Shown here one piece after another: positions 10,773 through 20,854 of a DNA stretch of 64,000 nucleotides (position 1 is its first letter; every line of letters starts with the position of its first letter). The translations under genes and the position numbers were made by a program. A model generated the notes under the pieces. That model was given only the letters and a program-made list of their open reading frames with translations. It did not search any database and was not told where the DNA came from. This DNA comes from Bolinopsis microptera (lineage: Eukaryota > Ctenophora > Tentaculata > Lobata > Bolinopsidae). The DNA lies in contig NC_087082.1 in assembly GCF_026151205.1 (NCBI RefSeq), positions 749,501 through 813,500 on the forward strand. The letters are read 5' to 3'.

Positions 10773-10988
10773 TTAAACATGAAATAAGACACTTACCAAA
10801 CTGTCATACATCAGCTTTGCGTGGTGCGCCACGCCCCTAGATATCCGCTTAGCAAACTGTAACCCCCGGGATAAAAGCTGCATTCGCAGGTAACTCACTT
10901 TTTGCTCCAGCTCTCGGACCTCTGTACGTAGCCTTTTAACCTCATTTACCCTCCATACCGGCAACATAATGCAATAGAAACTCCTCAA
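10773..10988 (-). CDS. Small coiled-coil protein, copy 1
   Basis: This 71-residue ORF with ATG at 10988 differs from the ORF at 22589-22804 at only a few positions. Residues 14-45 (VNEVKRLRTEVRELEQKV, then SYLRMQLL) form a leucine-zipper-like coiled coil; the N-terminus is hydrophobic (FYCIMLPVW). The ORF is preserved in two units, which hints at selection before the array decayed. It could be a transmembrane or leader peptide, or a regulatory zipper; the family is not known to me. Confidence 0.5.
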   Translation of the reverse strand: MRSFYCIMLPVWRVNEVKRLRTEVRELEQKVSYLRMQLLSRGLQFAKRISRGVAHHAKLMYDSLVSVLFHV

Positions 10989-11610
10989 GCTGCTACAATG
11001 TATCGATCAACAATCTATAAAGTACAACAAAATAACATTTATGTAATTATATATTACAGTAAACATACTACTCACCACTGGAGGTTCCTGAGGCTCAACC
11101 CGAGCCACGGGTCGGCTATGCCTCTCAGCATCTTCAGTAGACCTTCTCCTTTTCCTACTTTACCCCTTATCGGATGATCCGGACATGTCAGAAATTTGGG
11201 AGACTGTACGAAAAGCACAATTTCGATTTCAAATGAACCACCACTCGATTTCAAGTGAACTGAACACTAACTTTTAAGACTTGAATTTAATGCCTAATGC
11301 AGCCCAAACAATGATTGACAGTTAAACTGATAATTGCACAGTTCCGACATCGAATATATAGAATTTTACAATTATTTCATATGATGCCTTAACATTTTAT
11401 ACTAGTCCCGTAATTATTTTTCACCTTCAACAATATACGAAGCAGTACTGTCTGGAGCTGCTTGATTCAGCTTAAAAAGTCACGTTCAATTATCGCGCTT
11501 TTCTCAGTAATCGTTCATCAGGCACTCCGTTCTCAGCAATAATTCGATTTTTATACAACATCATTTTCTTTGCAGTCGCGGCTATCAATCAACTTCTAAA
11601 TCATTGCCAA

Positions 11611-12490
11611 AATGTCTTCAACCATCTTTAAAATATTGCACAACTAGCTCCTAAACCTCCGTTATATTTAATAAGATACTGCTGCTAACTTTGCACTATG
11701 GCACCCCTGTGTCGATCGATCGTCATCGATCGGCGCTAGCTGCTTCAACTTCAAGTTCAAGCGTGATTCGTGAAAGAGCCCTTAACTGGTAGTGGTTACT
11801 GCAGTAATCTTTTTTACTCATAAAACTGGGCGGCGCTCTTGTCATTCCGCTGCAATATTTTTATTCAATAAACTCTTTATCAATGTTTATGAATATAAAC
11901 ACTTGGTATTATTTTAGCCTGGATCGGTCAAGGTATTGTTTTTTACATATAAACTTGAAACGCTTCGTATGCCCTCCTATTAGTATTTGACATTTTGAGT
12001 GTTTTGAAATATTTGATTCGCGTGTTAAAATACTGAGCAGCGTATATAATACTATAATACCTCCGCCACTGGGTGCTGCGCGCGATAATTCCCGACAGCA
12101 CAGCTTGCTGGAGGGAACGTGCGGGCACGAAGTTGCGGAGGTATTATATTTTATAATACATTCCGGAGGCTTCATGAACGCATTTGGTTTCTTTGCGGAC
12201 AAGATCGTATGATTTTGTTGCTGCTAGTATAGTAGAATAGTTTTAATTTTTCATGTGACAGTTTAATAAGTGATAAATATTATTCACTTGGGATGCATTG
12301 AACAAAGGAAACTTCTTTTTGAAAGTATAAAATGGAGTAAGCATTTTTGGAAGTTTAAATACGAAACATAATATTTCAGATACAAAATATAATATTTTAG
12401 ATACAAAATATCATATTTTAGAAATTGGACTTCGATCAAAACAATGAATCAAGATTCAAGGGCGGCATTAATATTGTTCTGTACTAGTAA
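11611..12490. other. Spacer between units 1 and 2; small palindromic element
   Basis: No supported gene. At about 12047-12158 the sequence ataatacctccgc recurs inverted as gcggaggtattat around a GC-rich core. This is probably a short fold-back element of about 110 bp. Overlapping frames at 11909-12202 run through it and have no pattern. Confidence 0.45.
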
Positions 12491-12656
12491 TAGGTAATTT
12501 AATAATCCCTCCATAAATTTGTTATTTGAGAAAATGGGATGTTAATGTCCTCGTTAAGTTCACTCTCGATGGGTTCACTCTTAATTAAAGTTTTGACTAC
12601 GTAGTCAGTTTCTGATAGGGATTCCAGATCTGAATCTGTGATGTCGATTATGGTGT

Positions 12657-12772
12657 AAAAGAAAAAGAAAAAGAAAAGAAAAAGAAAAAGAAAAAGAAAA
12701 AGAAAAAGAAAAAGAAAAAGAAAAAGAAAAAGAAAAAGAAAAAGAAAAAGAAAAAGAAAAAGAAAAAGAAAA
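12657..12772. repeat. (GAAAAA)n tract of unit 2
   Basis: About nineteen units with one shorter unit. It leads straight into the small basic ORF region. Compared with units 1 and 3 the coiled-coil ORF is absent, so the tract marks an internal deletion or recombination point. Confidence 0.95.
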
Positions 12773-13820
12773 TATATTACAGTAAACCTACTACTCACCA
12801 CTGGAGGTTCCTGAGGCTCAACCCGAGCCACGGGTCGGCCACGCCCCTCAGCTATCGCTGGACCTTCTCCTCTTCCTACCTTTCCCCTTATCGGATGATT
12901 CGGACATGTCAGAAATTTGGGAGACTGTACGAAAAGCACAATATTCGATTGCAAATGAACCACCACTCGATTTTAAGTGAACTGAACACTAATTTTTAAG
13001 ACTTGAATTTACTGCCTATGATTGACACAATTATGTCATATGATGCCTTAACATTTTATTCTAGTCCCGTAATTATTTTTCACTTTCTAAAACATACGAA
13101 GCAGTACTGTCTGGAGCTGCTTGATTCAGCTTAAAAAGTCACGTTCAATTATTGCGCTTTTCTCAATAATCGTTCATCAGATTACTGATGAACGATTCCG
13201 TTCTCAGCAATAATTCGATTTTTATACAACTTAATTTTCTTCGCAACCGCGGCTATCAATAAACTTCTAAATCATTGCCAAAAGTCTGTCCTTTGAGGAC
13301 AAACTGCAACAGGTCTGCCAGCGCTTTGTCCTGATGCCAGCCTCTATTGACTTCGAATTTTTCTGCATGTACTCTCTCATATTTTCTATTTGGATTTTGT
13401 TGGATGTTGCAAGTCCCATGGATGTTGATTGCTGAAACTAACCCTAAAGCGACCCCGGCCGCCACATAGGCCCCTACTATCCGTTTTGAGCGCTTATGGG
13501 TGGTATTACAGTGCCCCACCGTCGAATTTAGTATTTTACAAGTGTCGTATGTGAACGTATGTTTTGTGAATAAGATTGCCTGTGTCATTTCTTCATACTT
13601 TGCAATAGTTTTCTCAATATTTTTCAATATGGGAGGCATGGTGAGACGGCACCTGAAACTCTCTACCGATGTATCGAAATCGATTGGATCGACCGTGATG
13701 ACCACGGTCATCAGTTGTAAACTCGGGTGACTAAACACAGTCCCCTTTCGCTCTAGGAGCATTCCCCATTCAGGGATAGTGATTAAATCGATGAAAGCAT
13801 TAGGAGCGTGATTAAAAGTT
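12773..13820 (-). mobile_element. Envelope-array unit 2, left part
   Basis: Matches 23345-24430 of unit 3 (small basic ORF, shared spacer, envelope ORF). The unit is interrupted at 13820 by the 6.9-kb transposon and resumes at 20736. The small basic ORF (ATG near 12909) is cut by a TGA after about 19 codons. Confidence 0.8.
13256..13820 (-). pseudogene. Envelope-like glycoprotein, 3' part of the interrupted copy
   Basis: This frame is closely similar to residues about 40-224 of the uninterrupted copy at 23879-24553, with scattered substitutions. It keeps the RSKR site, the hydrophobic stretch behind it and the same C-terminal end. Its 5' part (signal peptide and N-terminus) lies 6.9 kb away at 20736-20854, beyond the inserted transposon. 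The first few residues of the frame that are drawn from the G-run belong to the transposon, not to this protein. Confidence 0.75.
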
Positions 13821-13847
13821 GGGGGGGGGGGGGGGGGGGGGCCAACC

Positions 13848-14012
13848 ATATTAAAGTATATTAAAATGTAGGATTTTTTCCGATTTTGACCCGGGGATAT
13901 ACTTTAATATACTTTAATATACTTTGATATACTTTAATATACTTTAATATACTTTAATATACTTTAATATACGTTAATACACTTTAATACACTTTAATAC
14001 ACTTTAATATAC
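13848..14012. repeat. Left terminal module and TATACTTTAA array of the transposon
   Basis: A 73-bp module (13848-13920) begins attaaagtatattaaaat, has the centre gattttgacccggggata, and ends in the inverse of its start. It is followed by about nine further copies of the 10-bp unit tatactttaa to 14012. The same module, with one copy of the unit, stands at the right end (20632-20704). A half-module occurs at 50363-50394. Confidence 0.85.
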
Positions 14013-14614
14013 CTATATCCCGATTTTCAAAATAAAGTTTAATTGAAGCGGCAGTTTGCCTATATTAGTGCGACTAAAGTGACCACATTGATTAAATTAA
14101 TATAATCATAATTCGTGATGGAATCCTGTCTATATGCAAACTTAAGATGATATAATTAATTAAGCCGTACCACTAACAACTATATTATAACTTGAAGCGT
14201 GTAATCTGCCGGTTTTGCAGTACCTCGACATTGAATTTATCTAAGTTCTAACTCCAGACGGAGAAACGGAATTGTCCGAGAACTGCGAACCCTGATGCGG
14301 GACAGGGATATATGGAGGGGTTATCTGGCGTAGATCAGACTTAGTTCAGACATAGTAGTAGTAAATTTTTAAAATGATAAGTCTTCAGTCTCTGCCTACG
14401 GTTTCGGCTTTTCGACTTGCAGTTCAGTAATCACATACAGACGCAATGCTATAAAAAATATCGAATAAAAGCACATAAGATCATATGTATTTTTCAACCA
14501 TTCAATAGATTTACATGTCAAGTTTCGACCCTGAAACGTTATTTCAAAGTCCCCTAAATAACCTTAAAAATACCATCATGCTATTCAAGAATTTTACCAA
14601 TTTCACGATCTTCC
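14013..14614. other. Non-coding subterminal region of the transposon
   Basis: No open frame with protein character. This is the 3' flank of the zinc finger gene. Confidence 0.5.
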
Positions 14615-14836
14615 TCACTCTTCCTCACTCTTAGGTTCCTTGCACTTAAAGCAAGCTGTCCTCCTCGCAAAGTTGTTGCTCAAACACTTCGGGGAGATCC
14701 AGTCTCCTGGAATTTGGTCCAAACTTTCTCCATCAGCTTTAGGGGCCCGACAGTTTGTGCAGATATTCCCACTGCCTCTGTTGTTGGTACGGCATCGCTG
14801 GCATCTCCAGTTCTTGCACTCAATATACTTTGGCAT
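14615..14836 (-). CDS. RanBP2-type zinc finger protein carried by the transposon
   Basis: A 73-residue ORF, ATG at 14836. The first finger reads W-x-C-x2-C-x3-N, then C-x2-C (WRCQRCRTNNRGSGNICTNC). The second reads GDWISPKCLSNNFARRTACF, then C-x2-C-x-PK. RanBP2/RBZ fingers bind zinc through four Cys, and many bind single-stranded RNA or ubiquitin. In the second finger the first cysteine is a serine (WIS instead of WIC), so it should not bind zinc normally, while the NFARR core is intact. The acidic tail is short. The protein is complete and intronless. A role in binding the element's RNA or a host factor is inference. Confidence 0.7.
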   Translation of the reverse strand: MPKYIECKNWRCQRCRTNNRGSGNICTNCRAPKADGESLDQIPGDWISPKCLSNNFARRTACFKCKEPKSEEE

Positions 14837-14969
14837 CCTTCGTATTTTCTAATAAAATACTAAATTGAGGGGTCAAGAAATTGATCACAGAAATCATACG
14901 GATAAATAAGAGCGTGGGGGTAATTTGAAAGGATGTTAATAATTTTGAATGAATAACCGAAACAGTGAT

Positions 14970-15515
14970 GACAAGGAATTTAAATGATTAAAAGATGTTT
15001 GATGTAATAGTATAATAAGTTTGATTAACTATCAAACGTTGTAAAAATTCGTGTCAAAATGCGTAATAATAAATTAGGGAGTAAATATAATTGTGTAAAA
15101 ATCGATCGAAGTCAACATAGTCACTCTATGTTAGTAAAATAATAAGTTAAAAATCGGTCACGGTCAGAAATTCGAAATCTAAAACAAAACAACAGATCAT
15201 TTACAGATAATACACGGTTCTATTCTAACTGGCACGGTAGGAATATAATAAGGAATTTAAATGATTAAAAGATGTTTGATGTAATAGTATAATAAGTTTG
15301 ATTAACTATCAAACGTTGTCAAAATTCGTGTCAAAATGCGTAATAATAAATTAGGGAGTAAATATAATTGTGTAAAAATCGATCAAAGTCAACATAGTCA
15401 TTCTATGTTAGTAAAACAATAAGTTAAAAATCGGTCACGGTCAGAAATTCGAAATCTAAAACAAAACAACAAATCATTAACAGATAATACACGGTTCTAT
15501 TCTAACTGGCACGGT
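14970..15515. repeat. Tandem duplication of about 276 bp
   Basis: Bases 14970-15240 recur almost exactly at 15247-15515 (starts aaggaatttaaatgattaa; ends at ctaactggcacggt). Differences are single bases. It is non-coding and AT-rich, lying between the zinc finger gene and the next ORF of the transposon, and may hold regulatory sequence. Confidence 0.9.
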
Positions 15516-15593
15516 CATTTAATTATTAAACAATTTATCCTAAAACGGATCGATATCATATCATATTTTATTCGTAAAGTATTCATGTAATCC

Positions 15594-16517
15594 TCAGATA
15601 TAGCTATAGGTGATCACATGGGTCGCATCAGATGATTCTCCTTCGCTTAAGTCGATTGACTCATAAGGTCTGGAACTGTCTGTCTCATTGGCACTGGTGT
15701 CGTCTACTGGCTTAGAGGGCACATCAACTACCGTTTCATCTTCGAATACCGCTTCATCATCGACTTCAGGAACAGGCAGGAGACCTCTGCTCGTGTACTC
15801 TTCGACCCTCTTCTCCACTGCTGTGGCGAGTTCTGATGCCACATAGTCCTCGTCCAAGTCTAGTTTATAAACAACTCTTGATATTTGGAATTCAAGGAGA
15901 TTTCTCATTTCGTTCTCTATTGTGGCCTCATACCTAGTCCTCTTCGCAGCATACTCTTTCTCACATTTTATTGTCAGGTACGAGATAAGTTCGTATGAGA
16001 AATTCTGGCGTTCCCTTTTCTGAGCTATGAGCAAATTCAATTTCATCTGCTTTGCCCCTACAGCAGCTGGAGGCTCTTGTAAGTTCTGCTTGAGCATCAC
16101 GTCCCTCACCAAGAGACTCTTGGGCTCGTTACTAAAGGCCGAATTAGCCCTTTTCATGGCTTCCACAATCTCTCTGCTAGGTAACCTGGGGTTACTTTGT
16201 TGTTTAAATACAGAACTTACCATACCTGGGCGGCAAGATTGCTCCTTGCAACCAAACTGAAGCAATAGTTTCTGAAAATCATGCTATGTAATTGATCGTT
16301 CGTTCCTCAATGTATTAGCATTGCGAATATTCTCAATAAAAGTGGCTTTTGAAGCCAGGAATTGAACTTTCTCCATAGCAGAGACGTTCTTTCTTCCAAC
16401 TTTTGTTTTCTTACTTAATCCACTGGATGCTCTCGAGGTTTCCGCAGAAAACCCCGTCCTCTTCGGCTTCACTGATGATGATCTTGTTGCTGACATTGCA
16501 TTGTCGAAGGTAGACAT
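15594..16517 (-). pseudogene. Unknown transposon protein, one in-frame stop
   Basis: One frame runs from ATG at 16517 to a TAA at 15594, about 307 codons, broken only by a TAG at 16284-16286. The sequence on both sides of the stop reads naturally (NTLRNERSIT, then HDFQKLLLQFG). The N-terminal 50 residues are basic and Ser-rich. The middle is helical and charged (VQFLASKATFIENIRN; NLLIAQKRERQNFSYEL; KCEKEYAAKRTRYEATIENE). The C-terminal 70 residues are strongly acidic. No motif recognised. Alternatively the TAG lies in a very short intron (a cttcag acceptor stands at about 16260), in which case the gene could be intact. It lies 275 bp downstream of the acidic exon. Confidence 0.55.
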
Positions 16518-16791
16518 CCTGAATTTAAAAACTGAATTAAATAAGTATCAAATGAAGAGTGGGGGGGGGGGGGTGTCCATCCCAATTTTTTCAATTAAGG
16601 TTAACATGAATTAGTAATACACACTAAGTCAGCAGTAAACAAAATCAATCAAAACACATCGATAGTTTATTGAATAATGAGATGTCTACAATAAGAGTTT
16701 CGCCTGTTTGAGCTATACTTTTTTTTAAATGCAGCTCGACATCAGTATCCACAAGACTTTTAAAAGAATAGTTATGATATTAATATATTTC

Positions 16792-17625
16792 TCAAATCCG
16801 CATCTCAGTTGATTTGAATAGCTCTCCTGTAGTTTGCGTCTTGCAGTACATAGTTAGAGCTTTGTGAACTCTGCAGCCTCGTTTAAGAGGCTGGTAGTTC
16901 ACTGAACTCCTTGAGGGAGATGAAGAGTCATTATTTGCTGCAGCAATGAATAGTATAGTCCCCTCTTTAACAACCTTCCGTTTTCTTTTAGTCTTAGTTT
17001 TCTCCATCACAACGAACGAACCAGTAAATCCAATAGAGATAATGTGGCAGTCTGTTGTATCACCCTGACACTCCGCTATGAGTGACAACTTATCTGAGGA
17101 GACAACTGTAAATCGCCTAACTCTTGTTTGGGATGACATGGACGTCCTGCCGTCATTGCAGTATTTCGCAACTGCATACTGCAAGTGGTATTTTTTATCG
17201 TTCCCAAACTTCATTAGACCTTCGTCTTCGTCATCTTCCATTGTATCGAAAGATTCGACTTCAATCTCGTCCTCAGATACATGCTCCCTGTCCGATTCAT
17301 CTCCCTCTGAGTCATCTTCCTCATCTTCCTCATCTGAGGAGAAAGCCTTAGTGTTCTTTGAAAAAGAAGAGTTCTTGTTAAATTTTTCTTCTCCGATCTT
17401 CATTCCTTTCTTCATTTCCTCCTTCAGCTCAATGAGGGATGTGTCTTTACCCTTGTAGATGGCTTCATCTTGCCTAATTTTTAAAAGTTGCCTGCCTCTA
17501 GTATGAGCAACTGAGTGCTCAAGAAGATGCAAATTGTCCCCATCAATACTTAGTGACAGGTTTCGTTTGCCACAACCTTTTAAAATGTTGCAGGCATCCA
17601 GGTTTGTTTTGCGGCCAGCATGCAT
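16792..17625 (-). CDS. Acidic exon / C-terminal part of the transposase gene
   Basis: The open frame is preceded by an acceptor (gattacgcacag, exon start at 17624) and ends with a stop at 16792, giving about 277 codons. A cysteine-containing basic start (GRKTNLDACNILKGCGKRNL) is followed by a Lys-rich helix and a long Asp/Glu/Ser tract at residues about 95-135. The last third holds a KTKTKRKRKVVKEG basic patch resembling a nuclear localisation signal. It lies 110 bp downstream of the DDE exon, so it is most simply its last exon. The best donor there (after 17736) does not give the right phase; a weak GTGTTG donor a few codons upstream would. Confidence 0.5.
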   Translation of the reverse strand: MHAGRKTNLDACNILKGCGKRNLSLSIDGDNLHLLEHSVAHTRGRQLLKIRQDEAIYKGKDTSLIELKEEMKKGMKIGEEKFNKNSSFSKNTKAFSSDEEDEEDDSEGDESDREHVSEDEIEVESFDTMEDDEDEGLMKFGNDKKYHLQYAVAKYCNDGRTSMSSQTRVRRFTVVSSDKLSLIAECQGDTTDCHIISIGFTGSFVVMEKTKTKRKRKVVKEGTILFIAAANNDSSSPSRSSVNYQPLKRGCRVHKALTMYCKTQTTGELFKSTEMRI

Positions 17626-17735
17626 ACCTGTGCGTAATCACGCGAAAAGTTGTTCTAACGAATCAGACGTCAAGAACCAAGTAACAATATCGCACTCTGG
17701 AATCTGGATACTTGGACACCACAGTTACCACGTAC

Positions 17736-20070
17736 CATATCAGTCCATCAACACAGGCAAGAAAGTCGTCATAAGACTGACTTGTAATGAAAAACTTTCC
17801 AAGACATCTCATTCGTGCGATCTCCTCACGCCATTTGATCATTATGGCCTTGCTCATTGAAGCATACAAGAGACGCTCAGCAGGCTTTAGAGTCTTGTCA
17901 TAATATGCACAGAAGATAAGGTATCCCAACTCCAAAAACAGTCCCATTCCGGTGTAGCCGGCTTCATAAAAATGTGGATACAGCAGCAACAGTTCAGTAG
18001 CTAAACTTGGGTCTTGCTTATCTTTCACAGCTACAGCGGATTTAGAGATCGCATCTCTACAGTTCTCGTTTTCGTGCCACAAATGAACTACACACTCCCA
18101 CCTGGCACACCACTTCAGTCTGTTTGTCAATGTTAGGTTCGCAGGAGTTGTAAAGAGGAGTAGCCTTGTCGATAGGTACTTGCTGTTGTTTCTGAGCTTT
18201 TTCAGCACGTGCAATGCATCTGAGCAGGGGAAATCTGAACCACCAGAGAAATTAAGACCAAATTGTATCGGATAATCCAAATTTTCTAGCCAAACAAAGC
18301 TGTGTGGGACTTTGGTGTAAACAATCTTTTGAAACTTTCTCATCCTGGGGTCCCCATCACCTGCGAAGGCTAAAATTTCAATACCAACGTCTAAGCAGGC
18401 TTTTTTCATCGTATGAAAAAGTTCAGACATGTCATCTGCATTCATTAGTTTCCCTAACGGAAATGAACAAACTGCATAGTAGATAGACTTTCTACATAGT
18501 GGAACTATGTTAACCACCCCTATCTGGCCACAAGCATTCAGTTGCCCACTTTGTTTACATAATTTTACAGATTCCAGTCCGTTAACAACCCCATCACTGT
18601 TAATCAAGATATCAGCCGGTTCCTGTCTCTGTAGTCTTATTTTCACGGGAGAGATCCACTTGTGATCAACTCCGGTTGCAAGATACTCGCCATTAGCCTT
18701 GATTACTCCTATTCGCCCCGAAGCAGCAGTAGCATCGACGGCTAGGAAATAAGGTATCTTCTTCGGATCACTTACGCCAGCTTTGGATCCAACTATCCCT
18801 AGAGTTGAAAGAGTTAGTTAAGTTTATGGGATTGGTAAGGGAGCATTCACATATGAATCCTCAAACACAACTGGAGCGGGGGGGGGGGGGGGGTGGAAGC
18901 CGAAGGGAATTTTGTGGAATTATGTATGACTAAATTATGGGGGTTTTCTAAAATACTCCAAAATCCATTCAGGTATTCCCCAAAATTCCCCTTGGCTTCC
19001 CCACCCCCCCTCCTTCAAGTGCTATGACTGATATAATTTAGTAATATTTTAAAATGTATTAGTACTGTATTATCAGAATTGCTGAACTCTAAACTAAAAA
19101 TGTAGGGTATTCATAAATAATCATTAATTAGCAATGTTGTACTTACTCAAAACTTCTTGAAGGTGCTGCTTAAAATTGCTTGCTTTGAAATAAGGTAAAA
19201 CAGGTATGGTTGGTAGACAATTCAACTTCATAGTAGAGTGTGCTGGACCCCCAACCAAATCCGATACATCTTTACCGGCAGCAGCACTGTGCTTGAGGTA
19301 AAGTTTTTGGATGGTAGCTTTTAGAACATTATGGTGGGTCCTTCTATTGACATCACCATGATCACAAACGCCCCGGTTCAACTTGTTCTTGATGGCGATG
19401 GTGACAAATGGTAGGCTTTTGAGCGAATCGAAGACTTCATAGCTGCAACTTAACAAGTCGACCTCGAAAACAGAACTTAGTTTATGAACAACTTCGCAAG
19501 CTTTGTAGTGATCAGATTCTTCGCAGGCTGGTTTAACCTTAGGTAGGTCTTCAATATCGTTTGCTAATGTTGAGATATATTTGTTGGTTTTATCGTGAGA
19601 TTGAAGGAGATCAAATCCTAGCGAATCACTAAGACGTTTCAAAATACCAATTGCATGTTCCTCTTCACATGTTTCTTTTTCTCCAATGCATGATTCTTCT
19701 TCGGTATTTGAAAGATCGGTTGACTGCAAAAAAAATCAGTCTCGTCAGATTGATTGTTTTCGGACGCTAAAATTTTGTTGCTGCTCGGTGGCAACACTGT
19801 TGGTGATAAAGTTCTGTTTGGTATAGTGTATTTGATATTATACTCTTTTCCACTAACAATCAAGCGCCATTTACAGTTGTCAACATGACTTGGCGAACTG
19901 AAATGCATCGTAAATGCTTCTACAAAGTCATTCCTTTTCAGTTTTAATTGATAGTTACAGTTACTACATTTTATTAAACTATCGTTAATTGAACAGCCAC
20001 TCTGAAGCCCCATCTTACGCACCATACTAAGCAGTTGCTCTTTCTTGGATTTCAACTTTTTTGGAGGCAT
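17736..20070 (-). CDS. DDE-type transposase with N-terminal Cys/His motif
   Basis: ATG at 20070. Exon 1 (20070-19147) begins with a basic segment, then a C-x2-C...H-x-H-like motif (IKCSNCNYQL, later SPSHVDNCKW), probably DNA-binding. A run of eight T at 19727-19734 shifts the frame; either one base is lost or a short intron ends in ttttgcag. A donor GA|gtaagt at 19147 joins in phase to exon 2 at 18798 (acceptor ctctag). Exon 2 carries the catalytic pattern of an RNase H-fold transposase: YFLAVDATAAS, then LAFAGDGDPRMRKF, then SDALHVLKKLRNNSKYL, and a late KDKQDPSLATELL. The D-G-D-x-R and D-x-x-H-x-x-K-x-x-R-N motifs resemble those in large unnamed transposase families of cnidarians and other invertebrates and, distantly, P/THAP9. 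I cannot assign a superfamily. Confidence 0.7.
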
Positions 20071-20631
20071 CCTGATTATTGCGGGTTAAATAAAATGAAT
20101 CTTTAAATAATAAGTTGAAATTAGAATGAAAGTGTACAAATCTGAATTGAAACAGTTAAGTAACGTCATGTTGTCAAATTTGATAGAAAGTTAGAGTTCA
20201 GAATAAAACAAATATTCAGAATAAAACAAATATTATATTCAAATCTCTTTATTCAACAATATTAAATCATTATAGAACCTAATTTGTGGCTTGATCGTTC
20301 GAGATGGGAGATCAAGCAATTTATACAAATAATGAGAATAATCCAATTCGATAATAAATAGTTCAATTTGGAGATCAAACAATAAATTAAATAATGACAG
20401 TAATCTAATTTGAATATTAAATATCAAATTCGGAAATCAAAAAATTGATAATACGGTTTCTTGTTTAATATGGTTTCCTGTAACAAGATTATGCATCTCA
20501 ATTAAATAAATCACATCTTTAGACATTTGTGTGTCCTCGAATTATAAGTAATACCTTTGAATTGATTGCCTTTAGCTAAAACGGGCTAATACTGTCAATC
20601 TAAACGAAGAATATAAATTCAATAATTGTAA
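20071..20631. other. 5' region of the transposase gene
   Basis: AT-rich, no supported gene. It holds several near-repeats of a motif of the type aattcgataataaatagttc between 20200 and 20450. The promoter of the element's minus-strand genes should lie here. Confidence 0.45.
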
Positions 20632-20704
20632 TATTAAAGTATATTAAAATGTGGGATTTTTTCCGATTTTGACCCGGGGATATACTTTAATATACTTTAA
20701 TATG
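20632..20704. repeat. Right terminal module of the transposon
   Basis: Differs from the left module at one or two bases (gtggga for gtagga) and has the same orientation. Because the module itself begins and ends with inverse AT-rich units, both termini also match in inverted orientation (CCAACCATATTAAAG at the left; its complement at the right). Confidence 0.85.
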
Positions 20705-20735
20705 GTTGCCCCCCCAACCCCCCCCCCCCAAAGTT

Positions 20736-20854
20736 ACCGGCCTCGAGGAACTGTTATGGTTTTCAAGTGTCCTAGTCAGTGTCACATTTGCTTTGTCATA
20801 ATTTGGGTCTCCGACGGCGACTGCCGTCCAAAATACTAGTTGCCAAATCCACAT
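20736..20854 (-). pseudogene. Envelope-like glycoprotein, 5' part of the interrupted copy
   Basis: ATG at 20854. A hydrophobic signal-peptide-like start (WQLVFWTAVAVG) precedes Asn-rich sequence with potential glycosylation sites. It continues colinearly with the fragment at 13256-13820 when compared with the uninterrupted copy. The remaining part of unit 2, with the ORF at 21513-21812, follows to about 22067. Confidence 0.7.

Larger units (their letters stand above)
10235..11610 (-). mobile_element. Envelope-array unit 1 (truncated before the envelope ORF)
   Basis: Sequence from ttcagaatcttcgtataac to the first bases of the envelope ORF's 3' end is shared with unit 3 (22068-23910), and parts with units 2 and 4. 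It contains, in plus-strand order, a (GAAAAA)n tract, a shared non-coding piece, the small coiled-coil ORF and the small basic ORF. The basic ORF is dead here because a stop follows its eighth codon. After about 11610 similarity to the envelope ORF stops abruptly, so this unit has lost it. Confidence 0.75.
13821..20729 (-). mobile_element. Complete 6.9-kb DNA transposon inserted in the envelope ORF
   Basis: Unit 3 shows the empty site as gattaaaggttaccgg; here gattaaaagtt stands left of the insert and aaagttaccgg right of it. That gives a 6-bp target duplication AAAGTT (13815-13820 and 20730-20735). The insert starts with a run of 21 G and CCAACCATATTAAAG, and ends with the inverse (ctttaatatggttg, then C-runs), so the termini are short inverted repeats of about 20 bp behind G/C tracts. 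Just inside both ends lies one 73-bp module in direct orientation. All genes are on the minus strand: a DDE-type transposase with N-terminal Cys/His motif, an acidic exon, an unknown helical protein and a RanBP2-type zinc finger protein. The 6-bp duplication excludes the standard hAT, P, Tc1/mariner and piggyBac types. Polinton, Dada and IS3EU elements also make 6-bp duplications, but none has this gene content to my knowledge. Confidence 0.85.

Noticed and set aside
10370-10792. 140-codon frame with a long Phe-Leu tract
   Set aside because: The tract is the complement of (GAAAAA)n; the frame has no support outside it. The same holds for 12499-12966 and 22152-22385.
13821-20729. Polinton/Maverick or virophage remnant
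   Set aside because: The 6-bp duplication would fit, but there is no DNA polymerase B, integrase, packaging ATPase or capsid gene, and long terminal inverted repeats are absent.
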